Origin: Udeniomyces pyricola
Lineage: Eukaryota; Basidiomycota; Tremellomycetes; Cystofilobasidiales; Mrakiaceae
Assembly (NCBI GenBank): GCA_039545295.1
Contig: BCIK01000016.1
Location: forward strand, 536,642 to 600,641
Reading direction: 5' to 3'
DNA length: 64,000 nt
Within the stretch, counting starts at the first letter, position 1; each line of letters starts with the position of its first letter. The notes below the pieces were generated by a model. The model saw nothing but the letters and a program-made list of their open reading frames with translations. It was not told where the DNA came from and ran no database searches. Positions 39,371-50,361 of this stretch are shown in pieces. Both the position numbers and the translations under genes were made by a program.

Positions 39371-41378
39371 TCAGTCCATAGATAATCGTCTGCTGTCAGC
39401 GCCCTCTACTTTAGGTTTGACTCTCCGGTCGTCCAACGTAGTCTCGGAGCGACGCGATTTGAGGCTTCCCCGCTTAATCAGTTCGGGCTCGGGAGCGACA
39501 CCGAGATAGTCTTGGAAGAGGTGGTTGTTACGTACTAACCAGGTGCAGGCAGCACAGAAAACATATCGAACAGCACACAGCCCATGAAAATAAGCGTGCA
39601 AGATCATTGTCATGCGTTTCTTGGTGGATGCGGAAATCAGGGATACGTACAGTCGCCTTGTAACGCTCTTTTTCGATCCTGCTTAGCCTGATCCAGGACT
39701 TCCTCCACTAATTCGTATTTGTTCTGTGCAAGTGCTGCTCGGTTGGTAGTGGGCGTACTCAATCGGACTGTCTGATCCGCGACGCGATCAAGGTGGTCGG
39801 TGCCGCGGAGGAATGCGACGGCGAGGTCGACCTTGTCTGTCAAGACAGCCAGCATGCCGAGGCAAGAGCCAATAGGATGGGTACGCATCATGTCAGATAT
39901 GGGAACAAAGACAACCCAAACACAACGAACGTGGCTCAAGCCATGATGCTCACTCGCTTTAGCAACGTGTCGAAGCGACTTGTGCGGCTGATGCAAATGA
40001 CCCCAGGTAGAGTGAGAAGAACAAGGGACAATGGGTTCGGAGGGGAGCAAAATATCGCGAAGAAGGTATTCAGCAGGATGATGCTTCATGGTGACTGACC
40101 CGGACGAGAGTGAAACAGATTAGCTCACGATATAAACAGGCCACCAGGGAGGAGTGATGCGAAGCTTCATGTCAACGTTGACCGGAAAAGTCTTCTCCAC
40201 AGCGGCTGAAGCAAACCAGGACTCGAGCACGAGTGCTAGCTCATCAATCGACAATTTCTTAAAGACTTGTACGTAAGAGTTTCCTTCTCGCCGTAACTCT
40301 CGGTCAGGCTTAGGATGGAAGGAGGAACGCTTCCCTTTGTTAGCGGCGGGATTTAGTCTGTCTGGAGGATGTGGTAGCGATTGCTCTATTAGTGAACGAG
40401 TGGACTGAGGTACGGCGTAGGTATCGTCCAAGCAAGGCATCGTTGCTGAACCGGGTGAAGTGGGTCCAGAGGTGTTCAGGTTGTGAGTGCTAGAATAAGG
40501 CGCGGACACGCGATGGTTGGTGGAGTGAAGTAATGCACGTGTCAAAGAAGTAGATACGTTGGGTACTGAAGATACGATATGTGAAGGCTGAACGACGATG
40601 CGGGGAGTAGTGGCGAGGGAGGTCGAAGTGGTGCCTGGTAACGGAAAAGGTGGATGGCTTGCCTGCGCATCGGGCTTTGGAGTGATATGCCGAGACGATG
40701 TGAGCGGATTTGAGGGTTCGATGGTATCAGTAGCTCCACAAGTGGAAGATGCAGGAAGAGCTGGACATATGAGCCGAGTTGGCGATGAAGGCGAGTATGT
40801 CTGCATGACTGACGGTAGCATGGGACGATTTGGACTAGGTAAAAGACCCTTTGGTGATGCTAGAGGAGGCGTTGGACTTCTTGCCTGTGCCTGAGCCGTC
40901 TGGGGGTCCAGGACTTGCTCGTCCTCGTCAAAGATATCCTCACCCAAGCCATCGTCCAGCGTATCATCTGCTCGTACTCCGCCCTTCAGGGATATAGACT
41001 TGCTCCCACTGTTGTTTGACCTTTTGACAATTGTTCTGGCTTCAAGCATGAGCTCGAAAGGGAAGAATTTGGCTGCCAGATCCTTCAGAGCAGCGGAGGA
41101 GTACGTCTCCACCCCTGCGTTGGGGTTAACCCAGAGAATGGCAAATTCGGAGTGGTTTGAGAAACAGCAGCCAGCGAGGAGAGTGATGATGCGATTACGA
41201 TTAAGCTTGAAGTTGGCCTGATGATCGTCAAGAAGAGAAGGGCCTGGGGCGGGGAGTAAGGGCTGCGACCGGAAGTTAAGACATGTATCACACAGGCAAA
41301 GAAGCCTCGCAAAGAGTCAGCGGCCGCACATTACAGGGTAGATACTACAAGTGTAGAGAGACCAACGTATGATGCCAT
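39371..41378 (-). CDS. Unassigned protein, central Ser/Pro-rich region
   Basis: I do not recognise the family. The likely order is a short first exon (MASY at about 41378, donor uncertain), then NFKLNRNRIITLLAGCCFSN and HSEFAILWVNPNAGVETYSS, which looks like a folded N-terminal domain. A disordered acidic/Ser/Pro region (LGEDIFDEDEQVLDPQTAQA onward) occupies about 200 residues. A second folded block reads SYVQVFKKLSIDELALVLES, WFASAAVEKTFPVNVDMKLR and ITPPWWPVYIV. A helix-rich exon gives LAQNKYELVEEVLDQAKQDR, and the last exon reads DYLGVAPEPELIKRGSLKSR and ends RRLSMD. KRGSLK and RRLS are basophilic kinase-type sites. Both ends are less certain than the middle. Confidence 0.5.
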
Positions 41379-41747
41379 GGAAGCGTAAAGCTTTCGGAAA
41401 ACAAAAGTGTGAGACAGAAAGGAACTAGTGAGAGGACACAATGCTTGCCAGGTCGACGTCAGTCTAGAAGTGAGCGCTCGGCCTTGTGCGATTAGGAACT
41501 TGGAAGCTTGAGGACGTTGCACACTGGAGCGCTGGTTTCTGCTGGGTTCACGATCTTATCGGCATGTGACTATATAGGCAACATGCGTTTTCTGCTAATT
41601 TTTCGACTATCTGTGCCTATGATACCCGCATCACCCAGGCTTAAAGACCAAGCATTTGGCTGTGCTTCAAACAACCTACAGGGAGCTTCAAAAAGAGGCG
41701 CAAGCTAGCTGTCGGTCTCAAGCCATAATTACTGCATGTCATTTATC
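41379..41747. other. Short intergenic region
   Basis: About 370 bp between two minus-strand genes. No repeat or gene recognised; some of it may be 5' leader or a missed first exon of the gene ending at 39371. Confidence 0.4.
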
Positions 41748-43079
41748 CTACTGTCCCGTCACCTGCCTCTGCTCCCATCTCTTCCTCGTCAACTTCTGCC
41801 ATCCTGTCTTCCACCCAAACACGCCGATAACTCCGTCTTCTTGCTGTCCACTAGGACCCACGAGGCTTTTTTCGAATCCTAGGCTCGCCATCAGGCGAGA
41901 CTTTCCCATCGCCGTCGGCAGGTCGCGTACAAAGATAGCGTCGAGCTTGTTGGACCGAGAAAAAGCGTGCGAGATAGCTTCCGTCAGCATATCATTTGGG
42001 AGGGGAGAGTTGACGTATGCGAGGCTACAGGATGAATGAAACGAGTCGTGTCAGCGCCGAGATCTACACCAAATCCATGATGGTTGCCGCATGTAAACGG
42101 AAGCAGCTGATGAACCGATCACATAAGGATAGGGGCAACATACTCGGTGTGGTAATGTCGAATCAAAGCCACCTGTTTGCTTGGTCCTTTCTTTTTCAGC
42201 AAGCCGAGAGTAGTCGAGGTAGCCTCGGCCGGGCTGGTTGCAGACGTCACCGCTGATGAGGCAACGGTGCTGTTTGGGTCCTGAGAGTCAATCTTCTTGC
42301 TCAAAGCAGACTCATCGATAGGAAGTCTGTCGAGTTCCTCTGTCGGATGAGCAGCATCGATGGCGATAAGAGAGATGATGGCACCGTTGTGTGAATAGAC
42401 CAGGCAAGTTGACGAAGGCGAGAGGGAATAATAGACCTCTGGAGAGGTGACGTCGGTTGTCGAGAGGGTGGTTCTCAGAAGAGTCTCAAAGTACTGTCGA
42501 TGAAGCCTAGGTCAAGCAAGAGGGACAACTGAAGGTTAGATTGAATGTCGAAAAGTGGAGTGCATACAAGAGGGCCAGTTGAACATAATTCTGGCGAGAC
42601 CTACCACTCGAACGCAAGGAGGATAGGGATCGACGTTGTGAAACCGGCCTGATCCGGAAGAAAGTCGGCAAGGAGGATGTCAGCTCTTTGGTGCTCTTTC
42701 ATGCCGTTCCAGTCGCGCGACCAATCAACGTACGATGATTGGGGCAATCCAGGTCGTGTAGTCAGCCAGAATGGGCCACCAACTGGTGATGTACATATAG
42801 GCTAAGATGCATAAGAACCATCCAGCGAGCGTGACAGGGTGCTTGTATGCTGGCAGCGATGGGTTCGGAACCAGATCCGAACCAATCAGCCTGGTGATCT
42901 TGTGTCTGCGAGGACAGGTAGAGAGTAGCAGAGGCCAGAAGACTGACTAACCTTTGTTGTTGGCCGAACCAAGTTGCTCCATTGAGCTACTGCCGATGAG
43001 GAGTCGGGTCTGCTTTAGGTCCTGCGGACGATACGATCGAATGCCGTCACCGTCGGTGTGGTCGGGAGAAAAAGCCATT
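41748..43079 (-). CDS. Membrane protein with GNAT-like C-terminal domain
   Basis: Start MAFSPDHTDGDGIRSYRPQD at 43079, continuing LLIGSSSMEQLGSANNK. Two hydrophobic spans follow: HPVTLAGWFLCILAYMYITS and, across an intron, WIAPIIAGFTTSIPILLAFE. The rest has a GNAT-like pattern: VYYSLSPSSTCLVYSHNGAI then ISLIAIDAAH, a Ser/Ala-rich insertion, VALIRHYHTEYAYVNSPLPN (strand), DMLTEAISHAFSRSN (helix) and LDAIFVRDLPTAM followed by SRLMASLGFEKS. It ends KLTRKRWEQRQVTGQ. The layout of two N-terminal membrane spans followed by this domain recalls fungal Pho86, an ER packaging factor for phosphate transporters, but that is a guess from architecture. An acetyltransferase acting at a membrane is the other option. 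Confidence 0.55.
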
Positions 43080-43870
43080 TGCGGTGAGTACCCTTGGAGG
43101 TTGTATTTGACGGTGGGGTGTGAGGGGGAGAAAGAAAAGAAGTGGTCGTAGTCAAAGGATGACAGGAGAAAAAAAGCCTGGACAAGTGGGAAGGTCGTGT
43201 GAGCGGGATTTGACGTGGAGATTGCCGCGATTAAAGCGAACGTGGGTGGTCCTCGCCACGTTCTGATTCTTTGCCGTCACGTACACGCATACAAACGTCG
43301 ACGCGTCGATCATCGTATCATTAGCTGCCTTTGTCTTTCTCTACACTGTCAACAATACATAGGACAATCCAGAGTAGGGTAAAACTGTCAAAATATAGTC
43401 TGATCTGACTGTTTCGATTTGTTTTCGATTCAAAACAGCTTCACTAGAATAGTCTCATAGCCGTTTTGAAAATATGTTTTGCCTGTTATACCTTTGTTTG
43501 ACGTTCAAAGGAGTCAAAACAGAATGGTAGATTCGCCGTGACGTTCGACTAAAAGACTCAAATGTAGGGACAGTTCGAAACTTCGTACACCTCTGTATCT
43601 GCCCATGTCACTTCAGAATAAGTTTGCGCGCGATTTTGACGATTTGAGCAAGTTCAAGACAAGTTTTGAGAACGCCGTTTTGGACAGAAAATTCCAAAAC
43701 AGATCGAAACATTTTTTGGACCCTCTCGGTTCTCGAGCGAACCCAAGATTTCACAAGTGATCTTGTACTACATAAATCTACCGATCCTGGCACTTATACA
43801 AGAGCCGAGGTGGTTTGAGCAATCTTCGAGGCAGAGAAGATCCGTAAAAGAGAAGTTTGCTCACCTGAAG
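43080..43870. other. AT-richer non-coding stretch with repeated AAAACAG / GTTTTG words
   Basis: From about 43315 to 43790 base composition drops in GC relative to neighbours and short words recur: CAAAACAG near 43433, 43519 and 43694, and GTTTTG on the same strand near 43461, 43475, 43655 and 43674. None forms a long perfect repeat. The left part also holds the promoter of the membrane-protein gene, including ACGCGT at 43301-43306. The stretch adjoins the broken zinc-knuckle ORF and may belong to the same decayed element. Confidence 0.4.
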
Positions 43871-43989
43871 AGTTCCCCATGGTGGCGACCGAAGCAGAAG
43901 TGGGAGTGGGGACCGTGAACAGAGTAGGGGACGAAAGCAAGGGGGCAGATGTGAACGGACGCATGAACGATGGAGACACCATCATTCGT

Positions 43990-44890
43990 AGTGCGAGGTG
44001 GTGTCGGGCACGAGGGCGAGGTAGGAGGCCAAGGAAACGTTCAGTCGAGGTCCAGAGCGTCGAAGAGGGCATCGGTCGGCAAAGTGATCGCTGTGGCCGG
44101 AGTAGGAACAGAGACCGAGTTGTCGACGGCTAAGTTTCTCGGCATTGAAAAAAAGGACCTCTTGCTCCCTGAACAGCAGTGGACAAAGTCGCAGATGGCC
44201 GGCCGGCAGGAGCGAAGGTTGAAGGCCGAACAGATGATCACTCCATCCCCCTTCCGTACCACCTTTCCTCCTCTGCTGACATCGAAGTCGTTCTCATTGC
44301 ACCACGTAAACTCGTGCCCCATTCCTCCACAAAAGATGCACCTCCCCGCGTAAGGGGCGGCCGAAACGCTGGGTTCCACCACGGCATCGCCCCACTCTTC
44401 ACCTCCTCCTCCCCCAACACCCAGTCATAAATTCCCTCCACGGCTTCCTCGATCCCTCCACCTTCGTCTTTTGGTACAAGTCGAGCCACTTGGGAAAGCG
44501 GCGGTGAACTGTTCTTTAGTTAACGCCTCGTCCTCCAGCACCTCCACCATGCCCCTCGCATCCCGCCCCTCTCCCCCTCGACCCGTTCCTTCTTCCACCC
44601 GCAACGAGGCCTTCATCGTCTCCGGGAGACAGACAGCGAACGGAACGTTTAGCTGCTTGGCGGCACGCTCGACGTAGGACTTCGAATAGGTGACGTAGTT
44701 TCGAAAGATCTCGGAGGGGGGACCCTACACCACAACCAGGCTTCGCTCAACGCCTCCGTCAACCCTTGATCTCCTCCCCTTCCCCCTTCGGCTCCCGCCC
44801 CGGTGGCCCCCTCCATCCCGGTAGTGCCTGGGGTGCCCCCCGAGCCACAGCGTCGGCAGCGTTGTTTGTGTTTGAATTGTTTGACGACAT
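43990..44890 (-). pseudogene. Frame-broken CCHC zinc-knuckle ORF, possible mobile-element remnant
   Basis: On the minus strand one can read MSSNNSNTNNAADAVARGAP (start 44890), then in another frame GPPSEIFRNYVTYSKSYVER and KQLNVPFAVCLPETMKASLR, then a further frame change, and finally YAGRCIFCGGMGHEFTWCNE followed by IICSAFNLRSCRPAICDFVH. CIFCGGMGHEFTWC is exactly CX2CX4HX4C, the zinc-knuckle spacing, and the following Cys-rich CSAF...CRPAICDFVHCC segment resembles the second Cys-rich block found in fungal Gag-like or element-encoded proteins. The reading frame changes at least twice without obvious introns, so I call it a pseudogene. It could instead be a real gene with introns I misread. 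Confidence 0.4.
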
Positions 44891-45260
44891 AATGAAGTGA
44901 TGGAATTGAAGTCTTGTAGAAGATTGGAATTATGCGAGGTGTTTGGCTGTGCGTAGTGATTTGTGAGAAGGTGTGATGGCTGTCGAAACAGAGGGCGATT
45001 CAATTCATAGTTGATAGTTCCGCTCGGCCAAAGGCTACAGTCTCGTGACTCGCCAGCTTCTCATGGGCGCCATGCATCATGAGACTGATATATATTATAT
45101 GATAAATCATAATTCGATCATCTTCCGCTCAGCGCTCATCGATCATCGATCATCGACTGTCCTCCATCAACTATCCTACGCAATCACCCATCTGCAGGCT
45201 ACAGTCCCCATCCAACATCCTCCCCTTACCCCCTTCAGTCCAACTCGACCCATCCTTCAC

Positions 45261-47132
45261 ATGGTTCGCCTCCCCGTCCATACCTTTATTCATGCTTCCA
45301 ATCGCACTCAACCCGTGTTCACCTTTCTTCTTTCCTCCCCCCCCTTCCTGTTCTGGTCCATCATCCGCCTGCGCCCCTACTATCTTCCCCTTCATTATCT
45401 AGTCTTCCAAGTCCAAACCTTCGGCCAACGACCAAAAAAAGCTCATCGAGCAACTCCAGGAGCTCACCCATGCCACGTTGGTCCTTTACTTTTACCATTC
45501 CAAGCCGCTCATTGCCCGACTGACGCTCACTCACCTTATTTCACGGCGTTATCCTCTCCTCTTCACTAACCCCCCCCCCCCCCCCCCCTTCCTCCAAAGA
45601 TATGCCGATGCTTCGCGCATCATGAAGGCCGCCAAGTGGAACGTCAACTCTGGAGTCGAGTCTTTCTTCCTCGATGGTACTGCTCAGGCCAACGCTCATG
45701 CTGCCAGCCGTGGTGCGGGCGGCGAGGCAAAAGTCCAGAGGGAGCAGAAGCTCAAGACGGTCTTTGATGCGTATAAGGGTGCGTAGACAGAGAGAGCAGA
45801 AGCTGTACGACCAAGAGAGCTCCCTATCATCACACGACATGCGAGACTGATCCATGTAGTCAACTTGATCTGGCACTACTACCAGATGAGAACGCGAAGG
45901 ATGCCATCACCATCGAAACCATTGCCGACTACTTCTCCGCCATCGGCATCACCGACATGGACTCGGATATTGCCGTTTATCTCATCTCGTTCGAGCTCAA
46001 GTCGCCTTCGCTTGGCACACTTCCCCTGTCTGGTTGGTGCGAGGGCTGGGGAGCGATGAAGTGAGTTTGTTTCTCCCGTCCGACTTGGTCGCATCCACCT
46101 CGTGCTGCGTGACGATTGAAACTCAACGCGTTCTTGGTCTCGCCCTGCTTCATCATCCGCACACACTCTGGTCTTGCCTTCAATGCTCAGAGTCGACTCG
46201 ATAGAAGGCATGACATCTCAGGTCCCATCGCTGCGGAAAAAGTTCGTCCAGGACGCAGACTATTTCAAGAAAGTCTACAAATACGTCTTCGATCTGGGCA
46301 AGCAGGAAGGGGCAAAGGTTGTTGGTGAGTTCCCTGACAGAATAGCTTGATTAGTGAGACATGATGTGTAGTTCGTGATTACGTCGACTGCAATTAACTG
46401 ACTTGAATTTTACTTCGAATCAAATTACGTAGCTCGCGACATGGGTAAGGCACCTCTATCTGTCCTTTCTGCTGCGTCGCATATGTTGGTCTAAGGGTGC
46501 GACTGACACGCCCGCTCCATGTTTCCGCTTCTTATATCAGCTGTTGGTCTATGGCAAACCCTGCTGCCACCCGTCTTCAAATCGAACCCTTCTGCTCTCA
46601 AATACAGCACTCCAACAGGGGCTCCCGGTTTGGGTCAGAGGGAGTTTGATTGGTGGATCGAGTTTTTGGAGGAGAGGAGCGTCAAGGGCGTCTCAAAGGA
46701 CCTCTGGAATCTTGTGAGTCGTTGGTTCTGATTGCCTTTTTCTTGTTCCGGATGGGAGCCCTCAATGGTAGGCAAGGGATGTGCGGTACTTGGCGAGTAG
46801 GAAGCCAGATCAGAGTGACAGGCACAGTGAGTGTTGAGCATCGACGCTTATACGATTCAACAAATTCGCTCTTCCTCCTATCAGTTCATTGAATACGCAG
46901 TCAAGGTTCCAAACACATTCGACTCGTACGATGAGGATGGTCAGTCTCCTATGTTCCCTCCCATAGTCATCGTCAGAAAAAGGACAATGCTTTGTGTGTC
47001 GGCACGTACACGATCTTGATTGCTGACACTACGCGTTTCCTTCCTGTAGGAGCCTGGCCGTCTCTCCTCGACGAGTTCTACGAGTACGCCAAGCAGCGGC
47101 GAGCTAAGGAGGGCGACATGGACCTGTCATAA
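45261..47132 (+). CDS. DCN1: DCN1-like cullin neddylation factor
   Basis: Scaffold-type E3 that promotes NEDD8/Rub1 transfer to cullins. I infer a first coding exon consisting of ATG alone (45261-45263, donor GTTCGC), followed by exon 45403-45476 (SSKSKPSANDQKKLIEQLQE) and one from 45600; phases agree. The N-terminal UBA-like domain is KLIEQLQELTHATYADASRI then MKAAKWNVNSGVESFFLDG. The PONY/cullin-binding domain spans ITIETIADYFSAIGITDMDS, LGTLPLSGWCEGWGAM, KVYKYVFDLGKQEGAK and REFDWWIEFLEERSVKGVSK, then DLWNLFIEYAVKVPNTFDSY, with DEDGAWPSLLDEFYEYAK at the end; the DAWPxLxDEFVEW-like motif is characteristic. Length about 280 residues, normal. The ATG-only exon is the least certain point. Confidence 0.9.
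45570..45588 (+). repeat. Homopolymer C tract, 19 bases
   Basis: Within DCN1 intron 2, ending 11 bases before its acceptor, so it forms part of the polypyrimidine tract. Confidence 0.9.
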
Positions 47133-48120
47133 TTTCTATATCGTTCCTGATTACAACCTTTTTTACACGACACATATGGATATTCTTTGTACCCGCGAGT
47201 GTAATCAAAACGCATTGACCTGGTTGTTGCCGATGTACGATGATCGGGGTCTAATTGCTTTTGTGATGAGTCTGGTCACCCATCATTGCTCACCGCCTCG
47301 TTGAACGTGTTATAGGAAGCCTGACGCGACCAACGCAGAAACCGCTCGTGTGTTTGATTGCAACATGTGGATCTGGACTTGATACATCAACTTTTCAACC
47401 ACCAATTACTCCTCAACGGTCCACGCTACTTCAATAGCCCTTTACACAGACCGTCGATGAGAGTTCCTGTCCTGAACCTCAATCTGTCAAAGTGCCTCGC
47501 CTCAGTTGAGATTCAAGCTTCGGACGCTGCCTGATTTATAGACATCAACGCACTGTGATCTGTAACCCCTTTGGCTATATATATATATATGTCGATTGCT
47601 TTTTTCGTCTTAACATCCTTTCCTCACTACCACCACCGTTCGATGCCAAATTTCCGGGATACCCACCTGAGGAGATGGAAGGACAGGTCAACGACGACGA
47701 GGAAAATCAGATGCAGGACCGGTGATACACGTATCGTCGATGCTCAATCATTCCTCAATCCGCTTTTTTCTCATATCCAAGCTTCACGTTCAACCTCTGA
47801 CACAGAGCATCGCGCAGCAGCTAGCTACTAGTCTATTTATTTCTCAGTGTTGTTTTCGCATTACGTCTATAGAGTGTCGCTTGATGATTCGATTCCATCT
47901 GCACGCAAGTATACGACGACAGAGTGTTCCAGTTGTTTACCAGAAGGCCATTGAAGCAGAAAGGAAGTGGTGCCAAAAGGTCCCTCGACCGCATCATTCA
48001 GTTAATCGCTTCGCTTCGATCCACCGGGGTGGGAGGCCGTCTGTGAACTCGGCCATCGTCTACGGCTGCTGCTTCGAAACGAAGGAAGGCGGAAAGAGAC
48101 CAGGAACCATGGCTATCATA
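47133..48120. other. Convergent intergenic region
   Basis: About 990 bp between the stops of DCN1 (plus) and the next gene (minus). Contains (TA)n at about 47576-47590. Plus ORFs at 47571-47831 and 47722-48210 overlap each other in different frames and have no recognisable sequence. Nothing supported. Confidence 0.5.
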
Positions 48121-50361
48121 TCATCTCAGTACTTTCCCAAGCGCGTTGCTCACCCAACCCATGATTCCCTGAGGCTGGTCGGTTGTGGCAGTGGATGGAG
48201 ATGGCGATGAATGTGATGAAGGCGGTGATGGCGATGATGGTGTCGGTAGATGTGTGGTAGACAAAGGAAGATTAGAGGGTGGAGTGTGCAATGTAGAGGA
48301 TGTGAGTGATGATGAGGATGGAAGGGGAGATAGGTTGCTGTCTATAGATGATGCGGATGATGTGCGTGACGAGGTCGGTGGAGTTGATGCAGTGGACGAA
48401 GGGAGTGATGGAGGCAGAGAAGGAGAAGGATGTGAATTGGGAGGCGTCGCGTTCTCGGCTCGACGCCGGGGGACAAGCATTCCGGCTGGAAGCGACGAGG
48501 TGGGTGGTGGCCTCCTGAATGGGGCGAGATATTCTTCTCGCCCTGGATCGTCCTCTGCTTGAGATTGCTCTATGCGAGGAGCTGCCGAGGAGGGGATTCC
48601 CAAAACGCGCAACCTCCTTCCCAGAGCCTCTTTAGCCGCTACCAGTCCACCTACGCGTCTTTCCTCACCCGGACAGGCAGCAAATCCTTCGAACGTGCTG
48701 AGACCATCCTCCCAAACGACCTGCTCTATCTTGGTAAGACGATCGAAGTTGGAAGGGATGGGAGCAGTAAAGGTCCGCGAGGCGGTGAAATAGGTTTTGG
48801 GTCTTGGATCGTGGTAACCCGATATCTCTACAGAGAGCGTCCAATTCGAAACTGACGAGGCTGAGGTATCTGAGCCAGTAGAGGATTGATGCGATGCAGA
48901 GGACGGGATGAGAGCAGAGGACGCATCGAGAGTTGATTGAAATGGTGCAAGGGTAAGCTGAGGGATGTGTGACCAGTCTTGCGAGGGTTTCGCCGCTCGA
49001 AGGAGCTCTCGAAGAGACGGCCCGGGAAGCCGCTTCTGTTTGGAGGATATGGACGGGATAGAGAGTTGGAAAGAGGTGCCTAGTTGACCATCAGACAGCT
49101 CGACGAGGTCCGGATCGGAGGGAATAGAGAGGGGTTGCGGCAGAGTGAAGCGGCAGACAGGTTGATACGCGGCCGGGTATACGATGGCACCGGTCTGTCG
49201 GACGAGGATATAGAAATATCGTATGGAGATCAGCTTTGACGTGTTGCCATCAGGCACTCCGCAAGCACGTCTGATATCGAGGACTAAATCAAGCATACGT
49301 ACAGGCGGAAACGAGAAGCTCTCGAGTCGTCCAAATTTCGATTCAAGCGCGCCCACGCACGCCAGCCTGACTGCTAGCAGACCAAAGTCGGCCTGGACAA
49401 GTTCATCTGGGTTTCCGGGTAGTTGGGAAGGGTTGGAGAAGATAAAGTGTGCTCGATAGCTTCTGTTCGTCGATGGGTCAGGTGGTAGAAGAGGACGAGA
49501 AGCGGGTGTAGGAGGACGGGAGGGGAGCGTCAATGAAGACGGTTTGCTAAGATCGCCTGGACTGGAATTCGTCGAAAGTATTGGAGAAGTCGATGGCGAG
49601 GTCAAGTGCGATGGTCTGGGGACGTAGGTAAAGACAGGAAGCTCCCGGCGTGTCCGACGGACGGGAGGAGGATCCGATGTTGGAATTCGCGTCGGGGCCG
49701 AGGGAAGGAAGTGGAAAGGAAAGGCTTGATTGGGCATCGTCGGCTCTGCCGAGGCCAGTTTGTGATGGCTGGGTTGACGACGATGAATGAACTCGTCATG
49801 ATAGGATGTGTTGGAAGGGGCGGTGGCTGGAGGCCATGAAGGCACTGGCGGGGGGCTGCCATTTGGGGGTCGCGAGTGAGAATGTGGTGGTGGTGGTGGT
49901 GGTGGGGGTTGCAAGGATGAGGCAGAGGGAAGAGGCTGGGTAAGGGGTGGTGGTAAGGATGGTGGTTGTGGTGGTGGTTGTGATATTGATGGGGTTGTTA
50001 GGAGGAGGTTGTTGTTGGCGGGGCGTGGATATGATGCTGTGGGTGAGGCAAGGGGAGAAGAAGGAGAGGAAGGGGTAGAGGAGGACGAAGAAGACGAAGA
50101 AGACGATGTCCTGTGGGCCGATGGAAAGGATGAGGCATGGATGATTCGCAGTCTGGATCGGCTTGCGATCATTCCCGTGGATAGGCGATAGGGGACGAGA
50201 GGGTGACTCTCGTTCTGGTTCTGGCTGGGAGGATGGGCGGGTGTGGTTGAGACGCCAGAGGGCAAGGTCCGTTGGAAGAGGCGAGGACAGATCAGATGGA
50301 GTGTGAGTGTCGGTTTGAGTTTCCTCTTGATGATCATGAGCGATGACTTTCGAAATCTCAT
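48121..50361 (-). CDS. Unassigned Ser/Pro-rich protein
   Basis: An open frame of 746 codons that probably contains one 108-nt intron (49195-49302, donor GTACGT, acceptor CGACAG) whose length is a multiple of three and which has no stop. The N-terminal ~270 residues are disordered with a run of ten Ser. The conserved-looking core is RSYRAHFIFSNPSQLPGNPD, LVQADFGLLAVRLACVGALE, SKFGRLESFSFPP and TGAIVYPAAYQPVCRFTLPQ, then WTLSVEISGYHDPRPKTYFT and FDRLTKIEQVVWEDGLSTFE. The tail is Ser/Pro/Thr-rich and ends QGIMGWVSNALGKVLR, a short amphipathic helix. I do not recognise the family. A downstream Met (MIASRSRLRIIHASSF, start about 50172) is an alternative start. Divergent to APC1 with only 200 bp between. 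Confidence 0.6.
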   Translation of the reverse strand: MRFRKSSLMIIKRKLKPTLTLHLICPRLFQRTLPSGVSTTPAHPPSQNQNESHPLVPYRLSTGMIASRSRLRIIHASSFPSAHRTSSSSSSSSSSTPSSPSSPLASPTASYPRPANNNLLLTTPSISQPPPQPPSLPPPLTQPLPSASSLQPPPPPPPPHSHSRPPNGSPPPVPSWPPATAPSNTSYHDEFIHRRQPSHHKLASAEPTMPNQAFPFHFLPSAPTRIPTSDPPPVRRTRRELPVFTYVPRPSHLTSPSTSPILSTNSSPGDLSKPSSLTLPSRPPTPASRPLLPPDPSTNRSYRAHFIFSNPSQLPGNPDELVQADFGLLAVRLACVGALESKFGRLESFSFPPVRMLDLVLDIRRACGVPDGNTSKLISIRYFYILVRQTGAIVYPAAYQPVCRFTLPQPLSIPSDPDLVELSDGQLGTSFQLSIPSISSKQKRLPGPSLRELLRAAKPSQDWSHIPQLTLAPFQSTLDASSALIPSSASHQSSTGSDTSASSVSNWTLSVEISGYHDPRPKTYFTASRTFTAPIPSNFDRLTKIEQVVWEDGLSTFEGFAACPGEERRVGGLVAAKEALGRRLRVLGIPSSAAPRIEQSQAEDDPGREEYLAPFRRPPPTSSLPAGMLVPRRRAENATPPNSHPSPSLPPSLPSSTASTPPTSSRTSSASSIDSNLSPLPSSSSLTSSTLHTPPSNLPLSTTHLPTPSSPSPPSSHSSPSPSTATTDQPQGIMGWVSNALGKVLR

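Noticed and set aside
43301..43306. ACGCGT (MCB-type) site in a short palindrome upstream of the membrane-protein gene
   Set aside because: One copy only, about 220 bp from the start codon, with no link to cell-cycle function.
47571..48210. Two overlapping plus ORFs after DCN1
   Set aside because: Different frames over the same DNA, starting at a (TA)n repeat, with no family-like sequence.
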